Source: Maridesulfovibrio sp.
Lineage (GTDB): Bacteria > Desulfobacterota > Desulfovibrionia > Desulfovibrionales > Desulfovibrionaceae
DNA: 64,000 nt
Direction: 5' to 3'
NCBI RefSeq assembly: GCF_963676065.1
Contig: NZ_OY780933.1
Location: 3,326,122 to 3,390,121 of the forward strand
Shown here: piece by piece, positions 15,504-26,200 of the stretch
Layout: each line of letters begins with the position of its first letter
Position numbering within the stretch: the first letter of the stretch is position 1
Translations under genes and position numbers: made by a program
The notes under the pieces: model-generated
The model's input: the letters and a program-made list of their open reading frames with translations, nothing else
Database searches by the model: none
What the model was told of the DNA's origin: nothing

Positions 15504-15950
15504 ATGAAATTCGCAACATTTATTCTACTTATCGCACTGTTCATGCCAACGAATAGTTGGGCGCAATCTATCTTGCCACTTTCTTGTGATGATGTAATCA
15601 AAATCGAGGTATGGCGCTATCGTGGAGAAGTTTGGCACTGTCCAACCAAAGAGGGTTATCATTATGTAGTCATAACCTACCTAACGAAGGAGGCTCTTAC
15701 ACGCTCTGCTCAAGTATATGAGGCTACTGAAAAAACTATCGTTATGGTCGATAATTGCAAAATCTACACTAGGCCTGTGCAAATTAAGGCTCAAGGTAGA
15801 CTTATACAGAGTGATGCTCCTACCTGGGACAACTTCCGTGGTTACAAAGCAGTCATTATAACCAAGAAAACCAAGGAAGCGGCCTTTGAAGCTGCTCGGC
15901 TTATTTGCCCAGACAAAGCACCAACGGTCATGCTTACAGACGGGAGTTGA
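15504..15950 (+). CDS. Exported protein of a displaced Rhs cassette (candidate immunity or partner)
   Basis: 148 residues. The N-terminus is a clean signal peptide (MKFATFILLIALFMPTNSWAQ, cleavage after about residue 21), so the mature protein is periplasmic. Cysteines at CDD, HCP, NCK and LICP could make two disulfides. The start abuts the stop of the tip domain (TAA then ATG), suggesting that the two were a coupled toxin-immunity pair. The family is not recognised. Confidence 0.6.
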   Translation: MKFATFILLIALFMPTNSWAQSILPLSCDDVIKIEVWRYRGEVWHCPTKEGYHYVVITYLTKEALTRSAQVYEATEKTIVMVDNCKIYTRPVQIKAQGRLIQSDAPTWDNFRGYKAVIITKKTKEAAFEAARLICPDKAPTVMLTDGS

Positions 15951-15959
15951 CTCTCGCTG

Positions 15960-16199
15960 GTTTTTTCTGGAAAAGGCAGCAATGGTTTTACAGATAATAA
16001 TCAATTCCCCCCGCCCCCCCTCTAACTCATGCTCCAAAATATTAACCAGCACAGGAGCATTGGGTTTTAGATCGCATCCTTTCTGTGGGACAATCTCCTC
16101 AAGAAGAATTTTAACCATACCTGCGTCCAGCTCTGCTGCTTCTTCCGGCGGCGTGCCGAATTCGTTATTGTAGAGCTTCAATAGCTCGTTTGCGAGCAG
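15960..16199 (-). pseudogene. Possible minus-strand gene fragment
   Basis: On the minus strand from an ATG near 16199 the frame encodes a protein-like sequence (LLANELLKLYNNEFGTPPEE, then KILLEEIVPQKGCDLKPNAP). Its 5' side runs into an Rhs scar read backwards and its 3' side runs antisense into the exported protein gene. A G-rich homopolymer near 16006-16020 could mark a frameshift. The family is unknown. Confidence 0.3.
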
Positions 16200-16205
16200 C
16201 ATTGA

Positions 16206-16508
16206 GAGATACAGAACAGCAGTCCCGAACTTGCGCTTCCGCTGGGATTGTTTCAATTCGGTAAGAGGCGTCATAGTCCATTAAAGGCTATGGACAACAA
16301 AGCACTTAGAAATGCGGCAAAGAACACACCTATCGGACGTTTAGCATCAGCAATTGACGCCGTTACTGGAGACAAATTCGACCTTCCCATGAAAGGCGCG
16401 GCTAATGATTTGAAATTGCAGCTCAGGGTCGAGACTCCAATAAATAAGATGGCTAAGTATTCAGACGAAATTTTTTGTTTTATTCAACCCCGTGACGTTT
16501 ATAAATAA
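16206..16508 (+). pseudogene. Rhs scar joined to an unrecognised tip fragment
   Basis: About 38 bases at 16206-16243 are nearly identical to 12762-12800 of the intact Rhs gene (one mismatch), encoding the same core segment in a damaged frame. A new frame then runs to the stop at 16508 and encodes about 86 residues (KAMDNKALRNAAKNTPIGRL, and so on) without a credible start. This is a second broken cassette. Confidence 0.6.
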
Positions 16509-16609
16509 AAGACCATGCTGGACCAAAACCGAAGACAAGAATATAACAACCAAAATTGATCGACAGCAAAAACACATGAGACCACAAGATAAGGGAGCGC
16601 AAAGCAAAA

Positions 16610-18820
16610 ATGACAAGCCTTTTTAAAAGACATGCCCACCAAAGATTGATTCTCGTTGTTTTTACCTTTTTGATCCTACTGACAGCATTCCCTGTGATGG
16701 CGCAATCCACCACAGATTTGGCCAACTCAGCTCTTTCCAAACTAACTGGTGGCGAAAAAGCCGCCTTAGCTCCCAGCAAAGAAGATCTAAAAAAGGCTCA
16801 TGAATCTGGAAAGAGACTCACCCTGCCGCAGGCTATTCGTGACAGCATCGAGATGACCCAGTCGGGATATAGCGAACTTGATAAGGGTATCAAATATGTA
16901 TCTGAAGGGTTCCGCATCGCCCCGCAGGAAATGGAAAAAGCTCTGGATAACCTTGCCGAAGGACAGGGCGCAGCAAGACTCTTTCACATATTAGCGGCGG
17001 TACTTTTCATTTACGGTGCAGGGCTGGCGGTAGAATTCGCAATCCGGCGCATAACTTTAAAAATACGCTCTAAAGTCGAGGCCCGGCATGCAGGAAATCT
17101 TTTCAGGAGACTTATAAACGACCTGATCCTGACCGGATTCGAGTTCGGTTATTTTGCGGTCTTTCTCTATACTACCATAAATATATTGGCGATGTTCTCA
17201 CCACATGACAACATCACCCTTGTGGCCGGCGGCTTTCTGGTCCCCATCACCCGGGCAAGAATAGGCGTACTTATCCTGCGTTTTATCTTCTCGCCGCTCT
17301 CGGATGAATCCCGTCTTATTCCCATCAGTCGCTATGCGGCGAAGCAGATCACATTCTGGGGGACACTTACCCTGATACTTTCCCCGCTTACCGGAAGAAT
17401 GATTCTCACTCTCTCAACCATGGGCATGTCCGATGAGACCACCGCGGCACTTTTCATGCTGGAAATTCTCATCCCCACAGTACTGTTGCTGATGCTCATC
17501 TGGCGCAATAAAAAAGAACTCAGAAATTACATTCTAGAGAAATCTACCAATGCGGAACCGGGAACATTCGCATACTGGCTGGCTTATAATTGGCACCGGG
17601 CCGCGACAGCTTATCTTTTGATTCTGATTATTATGCGTCAGGTCAGCCTGCTGCAGGGAAAAGAGATGGCCGGGGCATTACTGCTGAGCCTTATCTCCGT
17701 TCCTGCCGCCATCCTACTGGATATGACTCTGCTGGCGGCGCTCGAAAATATTATCACTAAAAAGAATAAGCCGGCCGAGGATGCAGGCCAAAAGCCACAA
17801 GACCCCATCTACATCCGCCAGATTCATTCCGGATTGAGAACAATACTCGGAGCCGGACTTGTGCTCTATCTATTTGAAGTATGGGGGATCTCCTTTAACC
17901 TGGGACACGCTCTTTCACAAGGTGCCTTGAGCATTTTCGTAACAGTTCTGCTCAGCTATCTACTCTGGGAATACCTGTGCGGACTGATCGACAACCAGTT
18001 TGAATCTCATGATGAAGAAGCGGATGAACTGGCAGAAATGGGTAAAGGCGGTTCACGAAAAAACACGCTGCTGACCCTGCTCAAAAAATTTCTTACCCTC
18101 AGCATCATCACCATCAGTTCGCTGATTGTGCTTACTTCTATCGGAGTGAACATCGCCCCTATCATAGCTGGTGCTGGAATATTCGGTCTGGCTGTTGGCT
18201 TCGGTGCCCAAACTTTGGTAAAAGACGTCCTTTCCGGGGTCTTTTTCCTCATTGATGATGCTTTCAGAATAGGTGACTACGTGGAATCCGGGCGCCTCAA
18301 AGGAACAGTTGAGCGAATTTCCGTCCGATCAATCAGCCTGCGCCACAGCCGTGGACAGGTCCAGATCATTCCATACGGATCACTGGGTTCAGTAACCAAC
18401 TTCAGTCGGGATTGGGTTGCTATGAAGCTGGAAGTAAGGGTTCCCTTTGATGTCGATCCTGAAAAAGTACGTAAAATTATTAAAAAAATGGGTAAAAAGA
18501 TTGCGGCTGATGAAGATCTCGGGCCGTTACTCCTCACACCCATCAAATCTCAGGGCGTAAAGGAAATTGACGATTCCTCACTGGTTATTAGGATCAAATT
18601 CCGCTGCCGCCCCGGCGATCAGTTCTCCCTGCGCAAGGAAGTCTTCAGCCGAGTCCGCGAAGACTTTGCCGCGAACGGAATTGAGTTCGCACCCAAAAAA
18701 GTGACCGTACATGTCCCGAATATTGAGAATGCTGTGCTGACCAAGGAACAATTGACCACCATAGCAGCGGCGGCTGCTGAAACAGGACTGGCGGCAAGTG
18801 AGCAGGAAAAAGACGAATAA
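16610..18820 (+). CDS. Large MscS-family mechanosensitive channel
   Basis: 736 residues. A signal peptide (cleavage near residue 32, ...VMAQ) is followed by a periplasmic region of about 90 residues and roughly ten membrane segments from about 120 to 480. The MscS pore helix is near 515-545 (IIAGAGIFGLAVGFGAQTLVKDVLSG). The beta domain (FRIGDYVESGRLKGTVERIS) and a C-terminal alpha/beta domain follow. This is the long-channel subclass with extra N-terminal helices. Such channels open under membrane tension and release solutes on osmotic downshock. It lies 30 bases before phosphatidylserine decarboxylase, a pairing that could link lipid synthesis and membrane tension. Confidence 0.9.
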   Translation: MTSLFKRHAHQRLILVVFTFLILLTAFPVMAQSTTDLANSALSKLTGGEKAALAPSKEDLKKAHESGKRLTLPQAIRDSIEMTQSGYSELDKGIKYVSEGFRIAPQEMEKALDNLAEGQGAARLFHILAAVLFIYGAGLAVEFAIRRITLKIRSKVEARHAGNLFRRLINDLILTGFEFGYFAVFLYTTINILAMFSPHDNITLVAGGFLVPITRARIGVLILRFIFSPLSDESRLIPISRYAAKQITFWGTLTLILSPLTGRMILTLSTMGMSDETTAALFMLEILIPTVLLLMLIWRNKKELRNYILEKSTNAEPGTFAYWLAYNWHRAATAYLLILIIMRQVSLLQGKEMAGALLLSLISVPAAILLDMTLLAALENIITKKNKPAEDAGQKPQDPIYIRQIHSGLRTILGAGLVLYLFEVWGISFNLGHALSQGALSIFVTVLLSYLLWEYLCGLIDNQFESHDEEADELAEMGKGGSRKNTLLTLLKKFLTLSIITISSLIVLTSIGVNIAPIIAGAGIFGLAVGFGAQTLVKDVLSGVFFLIDDAFRIGDYVESGRLKGTVERISVRSISLRHSRGQVQIIPYGSLGSVTNFSRDWVAMKLEVRVPFDVDPEKVRKIIKKMGKKIAADEDLGPLLLTPIKSQGVKEIDDSSLVIRIKFRCRPGDQFSLRKEVFSRVREDFAANGIEFAPKKVTVHVPNIENAVLTKEQLTTIAAAAAETGLAASEQEKDE

Positions 18821-18849
18821 TAAGGAATCGTTCTTTTTCCCGGAACAAC

Positions 18850-19818
18850 ATGAGTACCTTGCGGCCTCTTCATTCCAATGATATCAAACGCCCCGATGAA
18901 CAGAATAAACATGGGATCAGTATGGAATATATAGAATACATTGACAGAGAAACCAGCACGTTATGTAAAGAAAAAGTACCGGGAGAGCGGTGGCTCAAAT
19001 GGTTGTATCACAATCCTTTCGGTAAAATAGCTCTGCACAGCGTTGTGAAAAACAAATTTCTATCCGCATGGTACGGTCATAAAATGGACAGTCCCCAATC
19101 ATGCGCCAAAATCCCCGACTTTGTAAAGAATCTGGGAATTGACATGGACGAAGCTACTCGGACGATGGAAGATTATACTTCATTCAACGATTTTTTCATC
19201 CGCAAACTGAAGCCGGAAGCAAGACCGGTTGACGATGAATCAGAAAGCATCGTTTCCCCTGCTGACGGCAAAGTTATGGCCTTTGAAAGGATAGACCAAC
19301 TAGGCTCATTCTTTGTCAAAGGTAGCAAGTTTTCACTGGATAATTTCCTACAGGATAAAGAGCTAAGTACAAAATACAGTGATGGCTCGTTATTGATTTT
19401 CCGGCTCGCCCCTGCCGATTACCACCGCTTCCATTTCCCGGCAAACGGTCATATTTCCGCCACTACTCAAATCTCCGGGGAGTACTATTCCGTTTCTCCT
19501 TACGCAGTTAAAAACAAGCTCGACATATACTGGAAAAACAAACGAGAATTCAGCACGCTTAAGACCGAAACATCCGGAAATATTTTGCTGTGCGAAGTTG
19601 GAGCAACAATGGTAGGGGCTATCATCCAAAACTACACCCCCGAGAGTGAAATCAAAAAAGGTATGGAGAAAGGATACTTTAAATTCGGAGGCTCGACAGT
19701 CATAATGCTTTTGGAAAAAGGCAAAAACCAAATTGACAAAGATATCCTGCAGAATACAGCAAAAGGGTATGAAACAAGTATAAAAATGGGAGAGCGCATA
19801 GCAACTGCCTGCACTTAG
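18850..19818 (+). CDS. psd: Phosphatidylserine decarboxylase proenzyme
   Basis: 322 residues from the ATG at 18850; the ATG at 18922 (MEYIEYIDRET) matches usual family N-termini better and may be the true start. Psd converts phosphatidylserine to phosphatidylethanolamine in the inner membrane. Family marks are YTSFNDFFIRKLKPEARP near 115-135, SPADGKV near 145, RLAPADYHRFHFP near 190, and FKFGGST near 280, whose Ser becomes the pyruvoyl group by self-cleavage. It follows the MscS gene closely and is probably co-transcribed with it. Confidence 0.93.
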   Translation: MSTLRPLHSNDIKRPDEQNKHGISMEYIEYIDRETSTLCKEKVPGERWLKWLYHNPFGKIALHSVVKNKFLSAWYGHKMDSPQSCAKIPDFVKNLGIDMDEATRTMEDYTSFNDFFIRKLKPEARPVDDESESIVSPADGKVMAFERIDQLGSFFVKGSKFSLDNFLQDKELSTKYSDGSLLIFRLAPADYHRFHFPANGHISATTQISGEYYSVSPYAVKNKLDIYWKNKREFSTLKTETSGNILLCEVGATMVGAIIQNYTPESEIKKGMEKGYFKFGGSTVIMLLEKGKNQIDKDILQNTAKGYETSIKMGERIATACT

Positions 19819-20068
19819 ATTTCAGAAGCAAAAAATCGGGGCTTATTTTTATCCTTTTTTCCAAAACAATTTAAACATACATACAATTATGTTTTTATCT
19901 TTTCATAATTTGTAAAAATCAACCCGGAAAGACTTCACTTTCACTCTGATATATTATAAAAAATAACATTACTAGGCATGGTTATTTGTAAAACAATTAT
20001 GCCGTCGCAAAAAATAAAATCACAAATCCTTTTTAGATTTATATTTCACTGATCCGGGGAGGGAATCT

Positions 20069-20368
20069 GTGAAAACCATTTTTATAAGTCTATTCGGAGT
20101 CTTAAGCTCCCTATTGCTTTTCTTCTCATACAAATTGAGACCCGCTGACGCCCGGCTTCATTTATATAATTGCCGGGAAAAAATTGCTTGCCCAACACAT
20201 CTCACCGACAAAGAATTAGGGACCCGTCTTTTTACCTCCGCCTATGTAGGGTATCTGGAGTTTTTTACGAATCTCCCCAAAATGATATCTGAAACCCAAT
20301 CACCACTGCTTCAAAAGAAGAAATGGAGATGGGTTTGGTCTCATTCTACGCTCCGGTGCAAAGTCTGA
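20069..20368 (+). CDS. Small exported or membrane-anchored hypothetical protein
   Basis: 99 residues from a GTG start behind a strong GGGGAGGGA ribosome site. The first 22 residues form a hydrophobic signal or anchor (MKTIFISLFGVLSSLLLFFSY). The rest is basic with two cysteines (NCREKIACP) and is not recognised. It is separated by about 180 AT-rich bases from the secretion operon and may be an independent gene. Confidence 0.5.
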   Translation: MKTIFISLFGVLSSLLLFFSYKLRPADARLHLYNCREKIACPTHLTDKELGTRLFTSAYVGYLEFFTNLPKMISETQSPLLQKKKWRWVWSHSTLRCKV

Positions 20369-20551
20369 TATAAAACCTGTTAAAATCGAACTGAAATTCG
20401 ACTTAAATTTATCACAATCCTCAATCCACATTATAAATTTCTTTTTATAAACTTTTTTTAGAACTTTTCTTTTAGATATATTTCTTTTATATGATAAAAA
20501 ATTTCATCTTAAGAATTTTGCAAATAAAATGAATCGAAGGAATCAATAAAA

Positions 20552-21637
20552 ATGGCTTACAACAGCAATAAATATAGATTATATTTAACCTTATCCTTAC
20601 TAGTTCTCCTCACGGTTGTCGGAAGTGTGGTCATCAGTTATGCTTTCCTCCAAAAACTTTTCGCCACTTCGGAGATAATAAATTCAATAATTATTGCTGT
20701 TTTCGCCGGAAGCGTAATCATCTCATTCCGCTACATTTTTTCAGTACGCAGAGACATGTTCCTTTTAGCAGAATTTACAGAATGGTGTGAAAATCCTGAG
20801 GATAGTTCCTTTGATCTCACGGACCTGAGCAAAGGAATGCTCGGCAACGTGCTCACATCAATAGGATCTTCCATCAAAGAAAACGGTGTTCTGATCGTTA
20901 AGTCCTCCAGTGACAGCCGTTCCATCATAGAAAGTCTGGAACAAAACTTTTCTTCACGGTCTTCCCTGATCTCGTTCCTTGGTGGATTCCTTGTTTTACT
21001 CGGGCTCATGGGAACATTCCTCGGCCTTACCCTGACCCTTCAATCCATGGGAGAAATTTTATCAACCCTTGCCGGTGGGCTCGCAGATTCCAGTGATACA
21101 TCTATTTTACAGGTTATGATTCAACTGATTGTCGAGCTTAAAAATCCCATGGCCGGCATGGGGACAGCCTTCTCCACTTCTTTATTCGGTCTTGCAGGAA
21201 GTGCCGTTGTCGGCATCCTGGCCATTCTTCTGAGCCGTATGCACGACCAGCTGAAACAACGCCTTGAAAACTGGCTCAACGAAAAGACAGAATACTCCGC
21301 CAGTAAATCCGGTGCACCCGGAACAGTTTCGGCAGATCAGGACCTTGGCAGCCAGATGGCCGCCATTTCCGCTCAACTGGATAAGAACAATGAGGCATTG
21401 CTTGAATCCCTTGAAAACACAAATAAATTCCTGCTGAAACTGACACTGCTCCAGCAACGGTCAGCAGAAGCCATTAATACAGTTCAGGACCAGTCTCTTG
21501 AAACAACCAAGGAAATCGGCCTCGGAAACGAACTGACGGGAAGATTGATTAAAGAATCGCGCCAGATGGTAACTACTCTGGAAAAAAACATCGAAACCAT
21601 GAACTTAATACATACTAAACAGCCTAGCGAGAATTAA
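20552..21637 (+). CDS. MotA/TolQ/ExbB-like proton-channel protein of the secretion operon
   Basis: 361 residues with four membrane segments: about 13-33, 41-60, 137-162 (LISFLGGFLVLLGLMGTFLGLTLTL) and 206-229 (FSTSLFGLAGSAVVGILAILL). The last two match the conserved MotA_ExbB domain, whose helices line the ion path with the aspartate-bearing helix of a MotB/TolR partner. That partner is probably the gene at 31412. A long C-terminal cytoplasmic helical region (about 240-361) may contact the secretion ATPase. It is the first gene of the operon; its stop overlaps the start of the TolC-like gene by one base. Confidence 0.85.
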   Translation: MAYNSNKYRLYLTLSLLVLLTVVGSVVISYAFLQKLFATSEIINSIIIAVFAGSVIISFRYIFSVRRDMFLLAEFTEWCENPEDSSFDLTDLSKGMLGNVLTSIGSSIKENGVLIVKSSSDSRSIIESLEQNFSSRSSLISFLGGFLVLLGLMGTFLGLTLTLQSMGEILSTLAGGLADSSDTSILQVMIQLIVELKNPMAGMGTAFSTSLFGLAGSAVVGILAILLSRMHDQLKQRLENWLNEKTEYSASKSGAPGTVSADQDLGSQMAAISAQLDKNNEALLESLENTNKFLLKLTLLQQRSAEAINTVQDQSLETTKEIGLGNELTGRLIKESRQMVTTLEKNIETMNLIHTKQPSEN

Positions 21638-23217
21638 TGCTGTTGTTAATATATAAGTCGGGTAAAAATATGACATGGCAGATGATTAAAAATTTTGGAA
21701 AAGTTTGCGCACTTTGTACGCTGCTGATGTTCCAATGCAACCTTGTCAGTGCAGATAACTCCAAGGCGGACACTCCCCTGTCTACCGGGAAAGCTGTTTC
21801 AGCAGAAGCTGCAGAAACGAACCTCTCCGGCCTTGGAGACGCAGATAAGGCATTCAAAAACGCAACGGACATCGAAAACTTCAAATCCGGAACAATAAAA
21901 ATTGACGATCCGGGAGAAAAAGGTTCTTCCCTGCAGAAGTATGCCCCCGGCGAAAGCAACAGCACGGTTCTCACCCTTTACCGTGCTTGTGAACTGGCCA
22001 TCAGCGGACACCCTCTGGTTGCGTCTTCACGCTATTCCCTGCTGGAAAAAAAAGCTGAATACGGCATGGCCCGCAGTGTGTATCTGCCGCGCATTGACCT
22101 TACTGCACAGGCCGGTCCTTCACACAACCTTGATGCCGATACCACCAGCTATGGCCAATCCGCAGTTGAGATGACCCAGACATTTTATAAATTCGGAGGT
22201 CTGGATTCCAGTGTGGACAGCGCCAAGCTCAAGGCGCAAGGAGCAAAATACCGCCTTGCCAGAACTCAGGAAGATATCGCAGCCCTGACAATAAACGCAT
22301 ACCTGAGTGTGCTACAGGCGCAAGAAACACTGGAAGTGTACAAGAACACCCTGAATTTTTATGATAAATTATTAAAAACATTCTGGGAACGTTATAATGC
22401 TGGGATTTCTTCAAAAGCGGATGCACGCAAAGTCGAAGTTTCACAGCGTTCAACTCAATCACAGGTAACGATCCAGCAACAGCAGCTAAAAACCGCGCGG
22501 TCGATGCTTGAAAACATCATCAAGCAACCGGTCAATGAAGTGGATACAGAGATTCCAATGAATAAAATGGAAATTTCTGATACCCTCGAAGGAGCATACG
22601 AAGTTGCCAAGAATCATAACGTCAATCTTAAAGCTTACGATGCTGAAATAGAATCACAGAAGAGAGCTGTTTCGACAATTGAATCAGACTACTACCCAGC
22701 ATTCGGATACCGTTTGCAGGCAAAAAGTACTTTTGAAAAAGTTGACGGTTACAAAAATTCACTGGACGGCCAGTTAACCCTTAACTGGAACCTGTTTCAC
22801 GGTTTCGCAACTGATGAAAATGTAAAGAAAGAAGAAGCTGTACTGAAAAGGCTTGTCGCAACAAAAGAAGCAACTGAGCTTGAGGTTCAGAATATCCTTT
22901 CCGATGCCTTCAATGCGTACAAATCTTCAGCAAAAGAATTTAAACTGGCCCGCGAAGCGTATGATGCGAGTATCAACCTCATGAGTCTCTATCTTAGTGA
23001 ATTTGATCTCGGCATCCGCACTCTGCTGGACCTCATTACAGCAAGAGAAGGCCAGACCAGTGCCGCGGTGCGCGAAGTAAACGCACGCTTTGCAAGAATC
23101 AGAGCTGCGCTGAATATTTTTCTAGAACAGGGACGCCTCCCCGAAGTCTTGGGGCTACCCCTTGAAGAAACCCCATTTGAACCCAGCAGTGCCTTTAACT
23201 CTGCTACAGGTGAATAG
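21637..23217 (+). CDS. TolC-like outer-membrane factor of type I secretion
   Basis: 526 residues from 21637; the ATG at 21670 (MTWQMIKNFGKVCALCTLLMFQ) gives a normal signal peptide and is the likelier start. After a 75-residue acidic linker, residues 110-500 show the outer membrane efflux pattern: repeated amphipathic helices with SRYSLLEKKAEYGMARSVYLPRIDL-type segments in two halves. TolC trimers form the outer-membrane duct of type I systems. It lies between the MotA-like gene and the adhesin in one operon. Confidence 0.9.
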   Translation: MLLLIYKSGKNMTWQMIKNFGKVCALCTLLMFQCNLVSADNSKADTPLSTGKAVSAEAAETNLSGLGDADKAFKNATDIENFKSGTIKIDDPGEKGSSLQKYAPGESNSTVLTLYRACELAISGHPLVASSRYSLLEKKAEYGMARSVYLPRIDLTAQAGPSHNLDADTTSYGQSAVEMTQTFYKFGGLDSSVDSAKLKAQGAKYRLARTQEDIAALTINAYLSVLQAQETLEVYKNTLNFYDKLLKTFWERYNAGISSKADARKVEVSQRSTQSQVTIQQQQLKTARSMLENIIKQPVNEVDTEIPMNKMEISDTLEGAYEVAKNHNVNLKAYDAEIESQKRAVSTIESDYYPAFGYRLQAKSTFEKVDGYKNSLDGQLTLNWNLFHGFATDENVKKEEAVLKRLVATKEATELEVQNILSDAFNAYKSSAKEFKLAREAYDASINLMSLYLSEFDLGIRTLLDLITAREGQTSAAVREVNARFARIRAALNIFLEQGRLPEVLGLPLEETPFEPSSAFNSATGE

Positions 23218-23219
23218 TT

Positions 23220-26200
23220 ATGGCTAAAGCACAGGAACTCACTCCATCAGCTAGATCTGAAGCGCAGAAAGTATCTCCATCTACAGTCTATAGCGTTCAG
23301 GGCTCCCCTAACGATTATGATTACGTTCTCAAAGGCGCAGACTTAGTTCTTGTAAATAAAGAGACCCACGAAGAACAGGTTTTTCTCTTTGTCGGTAACA
23401 TCATGAGCTTGGACGGCCAGGTAGACATGAAGTTCAGCGATGGAGAAAACTTGGAATCCAAGGATATCTTCAACCGCTCGGAAATGCTGGACATGGACAA
23501 GCTGGATGAAGAAGCTCCAGAGTGGAAAGCCAATTCAGAGGACTCCACCCCTTCAGACGAGGAAGAAGGCAACTCCGATGAAAGCAATCTGGCCGGGGAA
23601 CAGCAGGACCCTATCCAGACGGCGCAGGCTGCGCTTATGACCGACCCAACTGATGATATTCTCAAAAGCCAGCAGCGCATGTTCGACGACATTCAAAAAT
23701 TTTCCAAGCAGGAGAGCCTCTCCAGTGACGTAAGCGGACAAGCCGGTGAAAAGCTTCAATCTGAGGATATTGATCAACCAGATGAGAAGGATGACCCAAA
23801 TAAGGATGATCCAAATAAGGAAGACCCAAATAAGGATGATCCAACAGATCCAACCAACCACGCTTCTGACGCAAACAACAACAGCGGCAATATAACTATC
23901 GAGCTTTCGCAGGACTCCGAGTCCGGTATTCGGAAAGATCCAAGCGATAACACTTCTGATTTCGTTAAAGACGGAATTACCAACCACACAAATTTTAAAC
24001 TCGTAGGAACCGCCGACCCGGACACCAAGCTGGACATTTACATGAACGGCGAAAAAATCGGCGAAGCGACAGCGAATGAAGATGGCGATTATTCTATAGA
24101 TATAAGCAATGCAGATTCGGGAGAATCGAAAGGCCTTGGATCAGTCGTGCACGAATTTTACGCCCAATTGGCGGACAGCACCTCTGAAAATCCCGCAAAA
24201 TCCAGCACTGTAAAAGTGGAAGTTGATACCACTGATCCGACTTTGGGAGAATCCGGTGTAACTTATAATTCCGAAGAAAACGGTAAATATTACACCAACG
24301 ATGATCGTCCTCTGCTTGAAGGAACCGGTGAAAAAGATACCATCCTTCACATAAGCTACTCAAACAAAGACGGCTCGGTTAGCGGGACACTGGAACAAGT
24401 CACGGTAAACAGCAGCGGCAACTGGAGTATCCGCATCCCTGAAAATGCGGACGGGAAAGGCCTTGCTGACGGCGAGTATACCTTCACTATTACCGGGGAA
24501 GATGATGCCGGTAACGCACTCACCGCAAACGCTGAAATTCAGAACGTTGTAATCAAAACCAGTTTTGAAACCAGTGCTGAAATTACTCTTGATGACACCA
24601 CGAACAGCAGAGGCATCGGTGTTGACCCTAATAATGAAGACACCATCACCAATTCCGATACGCTCGATTTGACCATTAAACATATCAGCACTGAAGCCAG
24701 AGAAGTGACAGTCATGCTGGTGCTGGATGGCGGAAAGACACAAGAATTGGGCGATGCTGTATTTGATGAAGACAGCGGAACATGGAAATATACAGTAGAC
24801 AGCGATATAATACCGGACAACGCTGACTACAAGTTCATGGTCAAAGCCACGGATATGGCCGGCAACACGAACACCCCCGGTTCCGACCTTGTTGTCACAA
24901 TTGACCGCGAAGCGCCGGACAACGGCCTGACGATTGACCTTGATTCTGCCAGTGACTCTGAAGACAGCAACCACGCCCTCAGCAGAGTCGGCGATGATCC
25001 TAAAGCGGACAACTACACCCACGGCACAGAGGAAGGACATTCCGAAGGTAAAGGGATGTTAATCTTAAATGGAGAGCATGCCGGTAATCAGGGGCTCGTA
25101 AATCTTTATCGAGTTGACGCGGACGGCGATTACATAGACGAAAACGGCAGCAAAACCGATACCCCTGTCCCCGTCAACGCTACCCCTATTGAAGCAGACC
25201 CTGACGGCGACTGGACATATTCTTATGATGCCAACAGCATCGGCACCAACGGCGCAGAGACAATCTACTTCCGCGCTGAGATAACTGATGCTGCCGGAAA
25301 CATCGAACACGCCGAGCTGACCGTCACCGTGGATAACGAGGCACCCGTTGAATCCACTATTTATGTGGAGAATGCCCTTGAAACTAAAGAAACAGCAGAA
25401 GGTTTTTCTACTTCCGTAACTGGTAAAGATGTTACAGTCAGCGGAATTATCACCGAGGGCAAGAATGATGTCATTGTCACTATTTATGACAAGGACGGGA
25501 ACGAAATCGCCAACAGCGCGGAAAATCCCGACCTTATCAAGGTGGATGCCTCCGGCGACAATTTTAAATGGTCGTATGTAAAACATGACGTGGAGCACGA
25601 GCACAACTATTCCTACTATGCGACTGTAGAAGACGCAGCCGGGAATGTCACCAAATCTGATCTCATGACCTTTACCTCGGATCAGGGTACCGGCAAGCCG
25701 GATATAACGCTGGATGCATCTACCGATACCTCTACCAAAGGTGATAATATTACCGATTTTATCACAGAGGACGACAACGGTACTAAGGTAGAAAACCACA
25801 AAATCAATCTGAAAGTCAGCGCGGATGACGATGCGAAACTTGAGATTTATCAGGTTGTCGAGCAGGACTCCGGCTATAGCAATATAGTACTGATTGATGC
25901 AGAACATCACATCTACGGCATAAAGATTGAAACCGGCGGTGATGTGGTAAACGGTGATGTTGTTACCTTTAACGCCGAGAATTACGACGACACTGCCACC
26001 GAACTGAAATTCGTTACCGTTGCTACGGACGAAGCCGGAAACACCGCTACTTCTGACGTCTATACCATGGTCCTCGATGATTCGGACCCGGTCGATACTA
26101 ACGGAATAACCGTCACAGCTGTGATGTCTGAAGACGGGGGAACCACTGTAGACTGTGCGGATGACGCATATTCCAGCGCTAAGGCTCTCGAACTGAGCGG

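Noticed and set aside
25065..25910. 281-codon frame on the - strand
   Set aside because: It is antisense to the adhesin gene, produced by its biased codon composition.
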